This document shows, in pieces, positions 1 to 7,839 of a stretch of 15,201 nt of DNA. The number at the start of each line of letters is the position of its first letter. Position 1 is the first letter of the stretch. A program made the translations under genes and the position numbers. Under the pieces are notes generated by a model. The model was not told where the DNA came from, made no database searches, and worked only from the letters and a program-made list of their open reading frames with translations. Source of the DNA: JBLHGU01 sp047615875 (GTDB lineage Bacteria; Pseudomonadota; Gammaproteobacteria; Arenicellales; CAJQKF01); the NCBI GenBank assembly GCA_047615875.1, contig JBLHGU010000121.1:1-15201 (forward strand). Reading direction: 5' to 3'.

Positions 1-123
1 AGTGGAGAATATCACACCAACAGAAACCACCACTGAGGCGGTCCGACCCCCACCACATCCTACTGTCTATGGGGAATTGATAGAGCGCAATGCCTGCAGG
101 CTTTCGGGCTGGTCTATCCTCGC

Positions 124-1056
124 TCAGGCAGATAGGTAATCTGGTTTAAGAAAATCAAGCCATAGTTCCACCGCAGCTCTTGGTTTTTGCTGTTTCAAAA
201 AAGCCACGCCGATATTCATGGAGGGAATCATTTCTTTAATTGACAGGGATTGTAATCGACCGCCGTCGAGGGTCCAGGGTCGGAATAATAGATCTGATAG
301 CACGGTTACGCCACGACCATTGGCGACCATAGTACGCACCGCCTCCACCGATGCAGTTTCCATGCTGCGATTTAACTGAATCCTAAACAGCTCACATATT
401 TCATCGGTGTTACGTCGCGACTCGTCCATATCCAGCTGAATGAATGGTTGCTGGCCGATTTCATAAATGGATACCTCATCCAATTTTGTCATAGGATGAT
501 TGGTAGCACACCAGACACTCCTGCGTGACTCGAACAGAGTAATCGAGTTCAGCTTCTCAGTATGTTGAATGTTCGAGGTAATCATTACCCCAATATCAAC
601 ATCCTGATTAATCAGCGATTGCTCCAACTGCTCACGACTCTGTTCAACAAACTCTATCTCAATATTGGGAAACACAGAGTTGAATCTAGATAATGGCCCC
701 GCCAGAAAATAGCCCATTACTGCAACTGTAGCGCCTAGTCGGAGTTTGTCCTTCTGGTCTCGGGACTGGTGCCTGAATGATGCCACCGATTCGTCCAGCT
801 GATTCAAGATTGAGCGGGCATGTTGATAAAAGATCTGACCTTGAGCCGTCAGATTCATACCCTTGTGATGTCTTTCTACCAGTGGCGTCTGCAATGTTTG
901 CTCGAGGGCCTTTATGGCATCAGTAACCGCAGATGGGCTAATATTGACCCGGTTGGCAGCTGTCTGAATTTGGCCGGTTTCCGCCACATTCACAAAGTAA
1001 CTTAATTGCCGCAACGACACATTGGGGTAGCCCGTATTGTGGTTTGATGTTTTCAA
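124..1056 (-). CDS. LysR-type transcriptional regulator, probable regulator of the divergent URC operon
   Basis: A DNA-binding regulator of about 310 residues, the usual LysR length. Residues ~13-72 form the winged helix-turn-helix (SLRQLSYFVNVAETGQIQTA, then the recognition-helix part SPSAVTDAIKALE), followed by a linker helix. Residues ~95-300 look like the two-lobed periplasmic-binding-fold effector domain. The gene diverges from the phosphoribosyltransferase-fusion gene across about 158 AT-rich bases, the classic layout for a LysR protein controlling its neighbour. By inference it senses a pyrimidine or URC intermediate. There is no ATG ahead of the HTH: the first usual start is TTG at 1056, a GTG lies at 1020 (residue 13), and an in-frame stop sits at 1075-1077. 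No convincing Shine-Dalgarno precedes either start. The family is certain, the ligand is unknown and the start is uncertain. Confidence 0.93.
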   Translation of the reverse strand: MKTSNHNTGYPNVSLRQLSYFVNVAETGQIQTAANRVNISPSAVTDAIKALEQTLQTPLVERHHKGMNLTAQGQIFYQHARSILNQLDESVASFRHQSRDQKDKLRLGATVAVMGYFLAGPLSRFNSVFPNIEIEFVEQSREQLEQSLINQDVDIGVMITSNIQHTEKLNSITLFESRRSVWCATNHPMTKLDEVSIYEIGQQPFIQLDMDESRRNTDEICELFRIQLNRSMETASVEAVRTMVANGRGVTVLSDLLFRPWTLDGGRLQSLSIKEMIPSMNIGVAFLKQQKPRAAVELWLDFLKPDYLSA

Positions 1057-1120
1057 AGGGTAAATCTTAGATGGTTAGTAAAAAATGAAGTTACTATAAC
1101 TAAATTAGAAAAAACAGAAT

Positions 1121-1136
1121 ATTATTTTCGAATAAT
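1121..1136. promoter_or_regulatory. AT-rich dyad in divergent promoter region, candidate LysR box
   Basis: ATTATT-TTCG-AATAAT is a perfect 6-bp inverted repeat with a 4-base centre. It contains T-N11-A spacings, the core of LysR-type operators. It lies between the divergent lysR and fusion genes, about 80 bases before the fusion gene's ATG. A second, wider inverted repeat, ATTGAAT (1159-1165) / ATTCAAT (1184-1190), sits closer to the gene. The region is very AT-rich, so either repeat could be chance. No sigma-70 promoter could be assigned with conviction. Confidence 0.4.
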
Positions 1137-1214
1137 TCCCATTTACCTCATTTCAAGAATTGAATATGTTACGCCATTATTGCATTCAATCATTTCAACA
1201 TTTGTCAGGACATT

Positions 1215-2582
1215 ATGGATAAAACAGAGATTAAAAAATTCTTTAAATGCGCCGGCACCGTAGTTTTGCCAGTGATTCATGTGCTGGATAATTCCCAGGT
1301 AGAGAAAAATGTCGCCATTGCTTTGCAGGAAGGCGCTGCTGGAGTTTTTCTGATAAATCATGATTTTAGCGTTGAAGAATTTCTGCCCATCATCCGTCAT
1401 GTCCGTTCCTGCTTTCCGAGTTTATGGCTGGGAGTGAATTTTCTCGCGGTTACCGGTAAAGATGCCTTCCCAGTACTGGCAGAGCTTAAGGCTGAAGGGT
1501 GCTTTGTAGATGGTTACTGGGCAGACGACGCTTGTATTGATGAGAGCAGTGATGCGGAGAATCAGACAGCTGCTCAGGATATTCTCGATTGCAAAAGTCA
1601 GGTTGGCTGGGATGGCATCTATTTCGGTGGCACAGCGTTCAAAAAGCAACGGCCGGTAAAACCGTCTGAATATCAGCGCTCGGCAAGTATCGCCGCAAGC
1701 TTTATGGATGTTGTCACCACCTCGGGACAGGCCACCGGTAGTGCCGCAGAGAAGACTAAAGTAGAGGATTTTTATAATGGCGTCGGAAACGCGGCATTGG
1801 CGCTGGCCTCCGGCGTTACTCCAGAGAATATCGATCAATATGCGGCTTTTGCAGATGTCGTGCTGGTTGCCACTGGGATAAACTATGCCAACGATTTCTA
1901 CAACATAGAGCCGTGGCGTCTACGCAGTTTGATTGAGAAAACTCGCTTACCAACCACTCAATCACCAAAAGACGCCGGTAGTGACCGAGACCGTCGTTGG
2001 TATCTCTCGCTTATGGCACCGCGCTCGCGGGGCGAAAAATACGCCTGGCTGGATCCGTCAGCCGCCTACATTAATGCAAGATCTTTTCACGATATGCTGG
2101 ATGATCTTCTGGAGTCATTCGCGGCTCAGGATGTCGATGTATTTGCGGGCTTTGATGCGGCAGGGTTTGTGCTCGGCGGGGCCATGGCCACACGCCTGGG
2201 CAAGGGTTTTTTGACCATCCGCAAGGGTGGGAAAATTCCAGTTGTATACGATACCGTTCCTATGATGAACTACTCCGGTCAAACCCAGGCTATGGAGATG
2301 CGTAAGCCAGCGTTTGCGCCCGGCACTCGGGTTATACTAGTGGATCAGTGGATTGAGACCGGCGGCACCATGAATGCTGGAATCGAACTGGTAGAGCGTC
2401 AGAATGGAATTGTTGCGGGCATTGCGGCCGTATGTGTAGAAGAAAACGCCGCTACAGATATCATGAAACAAAAGTATAAAGTGGTATCCTGTGTCGTACC
2501 GGGTTCAGCCATCCAGTCCCAATGCAATGCACAAACTCTGGACAGTTTTAAGAACTTTAAACCTGAAGATATTTTTCCTTGA
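1215..2582 (+). CDS. BtpA-like TIM-barrel / type I phosphoribosyltransferase fusion, candidate uracil-activating enzyme of the URC pathway
   Basis: A two-domain cytoplasmic protein of 455 residues. Residues ~1-235 resemble the BtpA/SgcQ TIM-barrel family: an early LPVIHVLD strand, GVNFLAVTG, and GVTPENIDQYAAFADVVLVA at ~200-219, a hallmark of that family. Residues ~300-440 are a type I phosphoribosyltransferase with the PRPP-binding loop VILVDQWIETGGTM at 373-386, preceded by a GFDAAGFVLGGAMA segment like adenine phosphoribosyltransferases. The second acidic residue usual in the PRPP loop is Gln here (VDQ). This is the first gene of the operon with the URC1 and URC4 genes, so the phosphoribosyltransferase half probably attaches ribose 5-phosphate to uracil or a related base, the job of URC6 in yeast. 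The barrel's role is unknown. The start is ATG with AGGA at 1207-1210, and the stop is followed 20 bases later by the binding-protein gene. The domains are well supported; the substrate is inferred. Confidence 0.85.
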   Translation: MDKTEIKKFFKCAGTVVLPVIHVLDNSQVEKNVAIALQEGAAGVFLINHDFSVEEFLPIIRHVRSCFPSLWLGVNFLAVTGKDAFPVLAELKAEGCFVDGYWADDACIDESSDAENQTAAQDILDCKSQVGWDGIYFGGTAFKKQRPVKPSEYQRSASIAASFMDVVTTSGQATGSAAEKTKVEDFYNGVGNAALALASGVTPENIDQYAAFADVVLVATGINYANDFYNIEPWRLRSLIEKTRLPTTQSPKDAGSDRDRRWYLSLMAPRSRGEKYAWLDPSAAYINARSFHDMLDDLLESFAAQDVDVFAGFDAAGFVLGGAMATRLGKGFLTIRKGGKIPVVYDTVPMMNYSGQTQAMEMRKPAFAPGTRVILVDQWIETGGTMNAGIELVERQNGIVAGIAAVCVEENAATDIMKQKYKVVSCVVPGSAIQSQCNAQTLDSFKNFKPEDIFP

Positions 2583-2602
2583 TAACCCAATCGGAGCAGA
2601 AG

Positions 2603-3736
2603 ATGAAATCAGAATTTTCCCGGCGTAAATTTATCAAAACGTCAGCCATCGCCACCGGAGCACTCGCTGCACCAATGATTTTCACATCGCGCAAGGCCAT
2701 GGCCGAACCGGTGGAAATAAATATGCTTGGCTGGTACGGCACTGCTGAACCCGACATGGTCAAAGATTTTGAGGACCAGAACAATGTCAAGTTCGTGCCC
2801 AAGTACTATGCCGGTGGCGACAACATGCTTGCGGCTCTAGCGCAAAACCCGCCCGGAACATTTGATCTAATTCACACCGATGCAGAATATGCTCGATTGC
2901 TAATCGAATCAGAGTTAGTTGATGAACTCAATCCTGCCGACTACCCCATGGATGACCTGATGCACGATGATTTCAGGAATTTCCCTGGTCACTGGAAAGA
3001 TGGCAAGCTGTTCTCCTTGATCACTCGTTATGGTCATCTGGGTGTGTCTTACAACAAAGAAAAAGTCACTATGGAAGAGGCTATGTCTTACGAGATTTTC
3101 TGGGATGAAAAACTCAAAGGCAAAGTAGGTCACTTCGATTGGCATTTGCCAAGCCTCGGTCAAATCAGTTTGTTGAACGGCAACAACGATCCCAGCCCGT
3201 TTAATATTGACGCAGCGGCCTGGGCCAAGGTTCAGGAGAAAGTTCTTTCTTTGCGACCACAGGTTGGTGGTTACTTTGATTTTGGCGGTACCTTTGCCGG
3301 GTTGAAGAACGGCGAAATGTGGGCCATGTGCGGTATTGGCGATTGGGTAACCGGTATACTTGAGCGTGATGGTGCACCGGTAACTTCCGTTGTCCCTAAA
3401 GAAGGCGGCGTTCAATGGACCGAGTCATATAGTGTAGTAGCTACATCAACGAAAAAAGACCTTGTTAAAAAGTATATCGAATATACCGCGTCTCCTGAAG
3501 GGCAGGTTAAATCAGCTCAGATGCTAGGTTACCCAGGTTTTGCTGTATCCCATGGTGGTCGAAAACTGCTCAATGAAGTTGATCCAGCTGAAGCGCAAAG
3601 AACCGGTCAGGTCGACGGCGTAGCCAATGATCCAATTGCGTTGATTAATGAGGGTCGTATTCACTATCGTGATATTCCTACGCAGCAATCACTTGAAGAC
3701 TGGAATGATTTCTGGTCTGAGTATAAGAACGCTTAG
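2603..3736 (+). CDS. Tat-exported ABC transporter solute-binding protein, PotD-like, probable pyrimidine-related ligand
   Basis: Periplasmic binding protein of 377 residues that captures the ligand for the permeases encoded next. The N-terminus carries a near-consensus twin-arginine signal (SRRKFIK at residues 6-12), a hydrophobic stretch, and a likely cleavage site after AMA (~residue 34), so export should be by the Tat route, already folded. The mature part resembles spermidine/putrescine-type binding proteins (family 1 extracellular solute-binding). ATG 2603 is preferred over the upstream TTG at 2579 because GGAG lies at 2593-2596 with good spacing, and the TTG overlaps the previous stop and would lengthen the pre-RR region. 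Homology alone would suggest polyamines, but the operon also encodes a phosphoribosyltransferase, URC1 and URC4, so uracil or another pyrimidine is the better guess. The fold is secure and the ligand is inferred. Confidence 0.9.
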   Translation: MKSEFSRRKFIKTSAIATGALAAPMIFTSRKAMAEPVEINMLGWYGTAEPDMVKDFEDQNNVKFVPKYYAGGDNMLAALAQNPPGTFDLIHTDAEYARLLIESELVDELNPADYPMDDLMHDDFRNFPGHWKDGKLFSLITRYGHLGVSYNKEKVTMEEAMSYEIFWDEKLKGKVGHFDWHLPSLGQISLLNGNNDPSPFNIDAAAWAKVQEKVLSLRPQVGGYFDFGGTFAGLKNGEMWAMCGIGDWVTGILERDGAPVTSVVPKEGGVQWTESYSVVATSTKKDLVKKYIEYTASPEGQVKSAQMLGYPGFAVSHGGRKLLNEVDPAEAQRTGQVDGVANDPIALINEGRIHYRDIPTQQSLEDWNDFWSEYKNA

Positions 3737-3785
3737 GTGTTAAGTTTGGCGATAACGTAGAAAATATTTTCTGTGTTGAAGACTG

Positions 3786-3807
3786 AGGGGATGGGTTGCC
3801 ATCCCCT
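3786..3807 (+). promoter_or_regulatory. GC-rich hairpin between binding-protein and permease genes
   Basis: GGGGATGG (3787-3794) pairs perfectly with CCATCCCC (3799-3806) around a GTTG loop, and A3786 with T3807 extends it to 9 bp. It sits 49 bases after the binding-protein stop and 16 bases before the chosen permease start. The following sequence (TTGTCATTTA) is only weakly U-rich, so this is probably a partial terminator or an RNA-stability hairpin. It would leave more binding-protein than permease mRNA, as in many ABC operons. Confidence 0.6.
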
Positions 3808-3822
3808 TGTCATTTAGAGCAA

Positions 3823-4671
3823 ATGCAAAAACCCCAAAAAATTGATTCTTACGCCTGGTTCTGGCGACTGCCGGTAATTATCTGGCAGTTTTTGTTTTTC
3901 GTCGGTCCGCTGGTATTCATGATTGCGATGTCGTTTTTCCTGGTGAAAAACTATCGCATGGTAGAGGCGTTCGAGTTGACCAGCTGGGCCAAGATGTTCA
4001 GCAAGAACTACTTTTGGGATTCCTATGTTCTGACTATCGGCCTGGCTACCGCGTCTACCGTTATCGTCACCTGTCTGGCCTTCCCCGCAGCCTTCGGTCT
4101 GGCATTTAAAGTATCTGAGCGTACCCGCCGCTGGGCTATATTTTTTCTTATCATTCCATTTTTTACCAGTTATTTGGTGAGAACATTTTCGTGGTATGTC
4201 ATCCTCGCCGAGTCTGGCGTACTAAATGCGTTGTTGGGCTACATTGGACTTGGCCCCTACACCATGTTGAATACCAAGTTTGGCACGCTGGTGGGTTACG
4301 CAACCCTTACCCTGCCATTAGTTATTATTCTGCAAACATTTTCGTTAGCCAATATAGATAAAAATCTTATAGAGGCAGCACACAATCTGGGGGCCGGTCG
4401 AATTCGGGTAATTTTTTCGGTTATTGTGCCAGCGGCAAAGGTTGGTTTGATTATCGGCGCGGTATTTTGTTTTATTCTGTCCTTTGGCGACTTTGTCGCA
4501 CCTTATTATTTAGGTGGATCGAAACCCCCGACATTGCCGATACTAATAATCGACACGGCGAAGTCCGGGCAACAATGGCCAAGATCCGCAGTGATTGCAA
4601 TAGTAATGATGATTACATTGTTAACCGTGGCCTTTAGCGCAATACATTTTGCTTATAGGAAGAGGCGATAA
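3823..4671 (+). CDS. ABC transporter permease, PotB-like (first permease)
   Basis: Integral inner-membrane protein of 282 residues with about six hydrophobic helices, the usual size for the PotB side of a polyamine-type importer. The cytoplasmic EAA loop that docks on the ATPase is visible as EAAHNLGAGRIRVIFSVIVP about two-thirds along. A TTG at 3796 would also open the frame, but it lies inside the loop of the 3786-3807 hairpin and adds a Cys/His-containing segment unlike the family, so ATG 3823 (MQKPQKIDSYAW...) is preferred. Its ribosome binding site is weak (TTAGAG). The second permease follows after 2 bases. It forms the channel with that protein; the substrate is inferred from the URC genes in the same operon. 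Confidence 0.9.
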   Translation: MQKPQKIDSYAWFWRLPVIIWQFLFFVGPLVFMIAMSFFLVKNYRMVEAFELTSWAKMFSKNYFWDSYVLTIGLATASTVIVTCLAFPAAFGLAFKVSERTRRWAIFFLIIPFFTSYLVRTFSWYVILAESGVLNALLGYIGLGPYTMLNTKFGTLVGYATLTLPLVIILQTFSLANIDKNLIEAAHNLGAGRIRVIFSVIVPAAKVGLIIGAVFCFILSFGDFVAPYYLGGSKPPTLPILIIDTAKSGQQWPRSAVIAIVMMITLLTVAFSAIHFAYRKRR

Positions 4672-4673
4672 CA

Positions 4674-5468
4674 ATGGCTGATCGTCTCATACGCTGGTCG
4701 TTACTGTTTTATCTGGTTTTGGTCTTTTGCTTTGTTTTCTCGCCAATCATTACCAGCGTAATATTTTCATTTAATTCAGATCGCTTCCCGACCGTTCCAT
4801 TGGGTTCCTTTACATTGGAATGGTACATAAAAATCTATAACGACCCGGACGTATGGAAGGCCGCCCGAACTAGTTTGATAGTAGCGGTATCTGCGGGCCT
4901 GTTAGCAACGTTTCTCGGTTTTTGTACAGCCTATACGGATTACCGTTACCAATTCAAATTCAAGAACGCCTATCTTGCCCTGGCATTATTACCGCCAACT
5001 ATTCCTTTGATTATTATGGCTTTAGCGATGCTGGCATGGTTGTCGAAAATTGGTATGTCGGGGCGAGTCTACTCTATTGTTTTCGCGCACACCGTGTTAT
5101 GTATGCCATTTGCCATGGCTATTATTCGTCTTCGATTACAGCAAATGGACGCCGATATGGAATCCGCCGCGTGGAATTTAGGTGCATCACAATGGAGTGC
5201 TATGTGGCATGTGGTGATTCCATTTGCCAGACCGGCAATCGTTTCTGCATTGTGTCTGACCATGGCGGTATCTTTTGACGAATTTGCGGTCGCATGGTTT
5301 GTATCAGGACTTAACAAAACCATTCCCGTTCTTATCCTCGAAGTACTGCAGGGCACTATCGATCCGCAAATTAACGCTATCGGTACATTCGTTTTTATCA
5401 CTTCCATGACCCTGGTTATCATTGCCCAGATTCTGTTTACCATTCGCACTAGCAAGAAAACCCCATGA
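4674..5468 (+). CDS. ABC transporter permease, PotC-like (second permease)
   Basis: Inner-membrane protein of 264 residues with about six helices, matching PotC-type permeases in size and layout. The EAA loop reads ESAAWNLGASQWSAMWHVVIP. The start ATG is preceded by AGGAAGAGG, a good ribosome binding site. The stop overlaps the next start as ATGA (5465-5468), so translation of the ATPase gene is likely coupled. It pairs with the preceding permease to form the heterodimeric channel. Confidence 0.92.
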   Translation: MADRLIRWSLLFYLVLVFCFVFSPIITSVIFSFNSDRFPTVPLGSFTLEWYIKIYNDPDVWKAARTSLIVAVSAGLLATFLGFCTAYTDYRYQFKFKNAYLALALLPPTIPLIIMALAMLAWLSKIGMSGRVYSIVFAHTVLCMPFAMAIIRLRLQQMDADMESAAWNLGASQWSAMWHVVIPFARPAIVSALCLTMAVSFDEFAVAWFVSGLNKTIPVLILEVLQGTIDPQINAIGTFVFITSMTLVIIAQILFTIRTSKKTP

Positions 5469-6565
5469 GCTCGCCACAGATAGTATTTGAAAATATTGTT
5501 AAGAAATTTGATGGCACTGTTGCCGTGGAAAATCTTAACCTGGAAATTAATGAGGGTGAGTTTTTAGCCATCATGGGCTCCAGCGGCTGTGGCAAGACTA
5601 CCACGCTACGAATGCTGGCTGGGCTGGAGACACCCACCGAGGGAGAGATTCGACTAAATGGTGAGCGAATTAATGAACTCAGTCCAAACCAACGCGAAAC
5701 CCCGTTGGTTTGGCAGTCGCTCGCATTGTTCCCATTTTTAAGTGTTATTCAAAACGTTGAGTTTGGCCTGAAAATGCGCGGTATAGACCCCCAGTCTCGT
5801 CAGCAAAAATCTCAGGAGTGGCTGAACAGAATGGAGATAGGTGAGTTGGCCGATCGTTCCATTGACCAGCTGTCAGGCGGTCAAAAACAGCGTGTAGCGC
5901 TGGCCAGGGCACTGGTAACAGAACCTCCTGTGTTATTGCTGGATGAGCCCTTGAGTGCCCTTGATGCTAATCTAGTGGTGCGAATGCAGGGAGTTTTGTC
6001 ACGCCTGCAGAAAGACCTTGGTATTACTTTTGTGTACGTTACCCACAGCCAGTCAGAAGCTTTTGCTATGGCTGACCGGGTGGTCATTATGAGTAAGGGG
6101 GTGATCGAACAAGTGGGTACACCACAACAGGTATTTCGCAAGCCAGCCAGTCGATTTGTGGCAGAGTTTGTTGGGTCCAATAATATTCTCGCGGGTTCCG
6201 TCGAGGCTATTGATAATGAAAATTTGTCTATAAATACAGCTATTGGACAAATTGAAGTTAGCGTAGATAGTGAACAGGCTATACAAGCAGGAACATCAGT
6301 TAATCTGGTAATAAGTGCAGATAGAATCAACTTGGCCGAGCAACCTACCGGTCAGGTAAATGAATTTCAGTGTAGTGTTGTTAGTGAGGAATTTATTGGC
6401 ACAGTAATTACGTTGCTGGTGGAAACTAGTCAGGGAATTGAGTTGAAAATACAAAAGCAGCAAAGAGAAATAGAACAGTTTAATTTGCATGAAAGCAAAC
6501 CGTTGTGGGTGTCCTGGCCTTCTCAGGATGTTTACATACTTCCGGTAACCGAGATGGACACATGA
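5465..6565 (+). CDS. ABC transporter ATPase, PotA-like
   Basis: Cytoplasmic ATP-hydrolysing subunit of 366 residues that powers the two permeases. Seen motifs are Walker A GSSGCGKTT at 38-46, Q-loop Gln 84 (in WQS rather than the commoner FQ), signature LSGGQ at 136-140, Walker B VLLLDE at 156-161 with an intact SALD D-loop, and switch His 194. Residues ~235-360 form the C-terminal TOBE/OB-type regulatory domain typical of PotA/MalK-class ATPases. Start and stop overlap the neighbours as ATGA on both sides, linking the transporter genes directly to URC1. All catalytic motifs are intact. Confidence 0.93.
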   Translation: MSSPQIVFENIVKKFDGTVAVENLNLEINEGEFLAIMGSSGCGKTTTLRMLAGLETPTEGEIRLNGERINELSPNQRETPLVWQSLALFPFLSVIQNVEFGLKMRGIDPQSRQQKSQEWLNRMEIGELADRSIDQLSGGQKQRVALARALVTEPPVLLLDEPLSALDANLVVRMQGVLSRLQKDLGITFVYVTHSQSEAFAMADRVVIMSKGVIEQVGTPQQVFRKPASRFVAEFVGSNNILAGSVEAIDNENLSINTAIGQIEVSVDSEQAIQAGTSVNLVISADRINLAEQPTGQVNEFQCSVVSEEFIGTVITLLVETSQGIELKIQKQQREIEQFNLHESKPLWVSWPSQDVYILPVTEMDT

Positions 6566-7821
6566 ATTCAGATTCCAGAGTAGCTCAACATATTGTATTA
6601 ACCTCTCACCCAACCGATGACCAAAAACCCATTGAAATTAATTGGGGCGCTAAGGGTTCGAAAGCTCGCGGCCCGGTAGTTGCTACGCCAGCGGGGTCAG
6701 GCACTCGCAACTCGATTGGTTCTTACTCAGGTTCTTATTCAGTTTATCGTGCGCTGGCTGTTGCCGCCGGTAATCTTGATCCCTTGCATAAGCCGGATCT
6801 AACCAATACGTCACCGGCGGTGGAAATAGGACCCTTTGCACAATGGTATGACCCACAAAAGATCGTTTCCATTGACCCCTGGGGTCATATAGTTGGCAAG
6901 GTATTCGCAGACGCTCTTGAAGAGGGTATGGATGTTCGTCCGACAATCGCAGTTACTCGAGCCCGTCTTACGGTTCCCGAACTGGCCAATGGCGCGGGTA
7001 GTTTAGCGCTTAAACCTGACGGCAAAATCTTGAAGGAAACTGGCGAAGTCAACGTAACCAAAGTTGCCATTGAACCGGTTTGGTTTCTATCCGGAATTGC
7101 GGCACGTTTTAATACTGACGAACACACCTTAAGGCGTTCTTTATTTGAACAGACGGGTGGCATGTTTTCGGAATTGGTCACCAGACCAGACTTGAAAGTT
7201 TTTCTACCGCCAATTGGTGGAATCACGGCCTACATATTTGGAGACATTGAGGCCATAACTGACCCTAATTGCAAATTATCCTGTCGTGTACATGATGAAT
7301 GTAATGGTTCGGATGTGTTTGGTTCGGATATCTGTACCTGCCGACCCTACCTGATTCATGGCATTGAAGATGCCATTGAAACTGCTCAGGGTGGTGGTGC
7401 GGGCTTAATAGTTTATAACCGCAAAGAAGGTAGAGCGCTTGGCGAGGTTACTAAGTTTTTGGTGTATAACGCCCGCAAAAGACAAGAAGGCGGCGACACC
7501 GCAGAGCATTATTTTGAGCGTACCGAATGTGTGGCCGGTGTGCAGGACATGCGTTTTCAGGAATTAATGCCAGATGTTTTGCACTGGCTAGGTGTCACTC
7601 GACTGGATCGTTTCGTTTCCATGAGCAACCTGAAATACGATGCTATTGTTGAACAGGGTATTGAGATTGGCGAACGGATCGCTATTCCAGATGACATGAT
7701 TCCCTCTGATGCCAAAGTAGAAATGGATGCCAAAAAGGCTGCAGGTTATTTCACTGAAGAAAAGATACCTGACGCTGCACAATTGTCGGAGCAGTCAGGC
7801 CGTAATCTACAGGATTATTAA
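6562..7821 (+). CDS. urc1: URC1-type GTP cyclohydrolase II-like protein of uracil catabolism
   Basis: Protein of 419 residues. The C-terminal half (~235-400) is a GTP cyclohydrolase II (RibA) fold. The zinc cysteines are present as HDEC...ICTC (C247, C258, C260), with YNRKEGRALG at 285-294, GGDTAEH at 310-316, and an Asp/Arg pair (D329, R331) matching the RibA catalytic positions. The N-terminal half (~25-230) is the extra domain (GTP_CH_N) found in URC1 proteins and absent from riboflavin-pathway RibA; it includes GSYSVYRALAVAAG and SIDPWGH. URC1 is required for uracil breakdown in yeast and is thought to act on a pyrimidine ring attached to ribose. The URC4 gene follows 18 bases later, which supports this over riboflavin synthesis. 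ATG 6562 overlaps the ATPase stop; a GTG at 6505 lies deep in that gene and is disfavoured. Confidence 0.9.
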   Translation: MNSDSRVAQHIVLTSHPTDDQKPIEINWGAKGSKARGPVVATPAGSGTRNSIGSYSGSYSVYRALAVAAGNLDPLHKPDLTNTSPAVEIGPFAQWYDPQKIVSIDPWGHIVGKVFADALEEGMDVRPTIAVTRARLTVPELANGAGSLALKPDGKILKETGEVNVTKVAIEPVWFLSGIAARFNTDEHTLRRSLFEQTGGMFSELVTRPDLKVFLPPIGGITAYIFGDIEAITDPNCKLSCRVHDECNGSDVFGSDICTCRPYLIHGIEDAIETAQGGGAGLIVYNRKEGRALGEVTKFLVYNARKRQEGGDTAEHYFERTECVAGVQDMRFQELMPDVLHWLGVTRLDRFVSMSNLKYDAIVEQGIEIGERIAIPDDMIPSDAKVEMDAKKAAGYFTEEKIPDAAQLSEQSGRNLQDY

Positions 7822-7839
7822 GCAGACTCTGAGTAGAAC

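Noticed and set aside
92..101. GCCTGCAGGC palindrome near the 3' end of lysR, considered as a terminator.
   Set aside because: It is self-complementary without a loop and has no U-run on either strand.
2..139. Open plus-strand frame (46 codons) from the left edge, with a proline-rich run, ending 16 bases inside the lysR gene.
   Set aside because: It could be the tail of a convergent upstream gene, but it is short, has no recognisable family motif and shows no telling codon bias.
1143..1400. Minus-strand 85-codon frame across the URC promoter and fusion-gene start.
   Set aside because: It is antisense to a well-supported gene and promoter region, with no protein-like motif.
3796..3822. Longer N-terminus for the first permease from TTG 3796.
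   Set aside because: The codon lies in a hairpin loop, lacks a ribosome site and adds residues unlike permease N-termini; ATG 3823 fits better.
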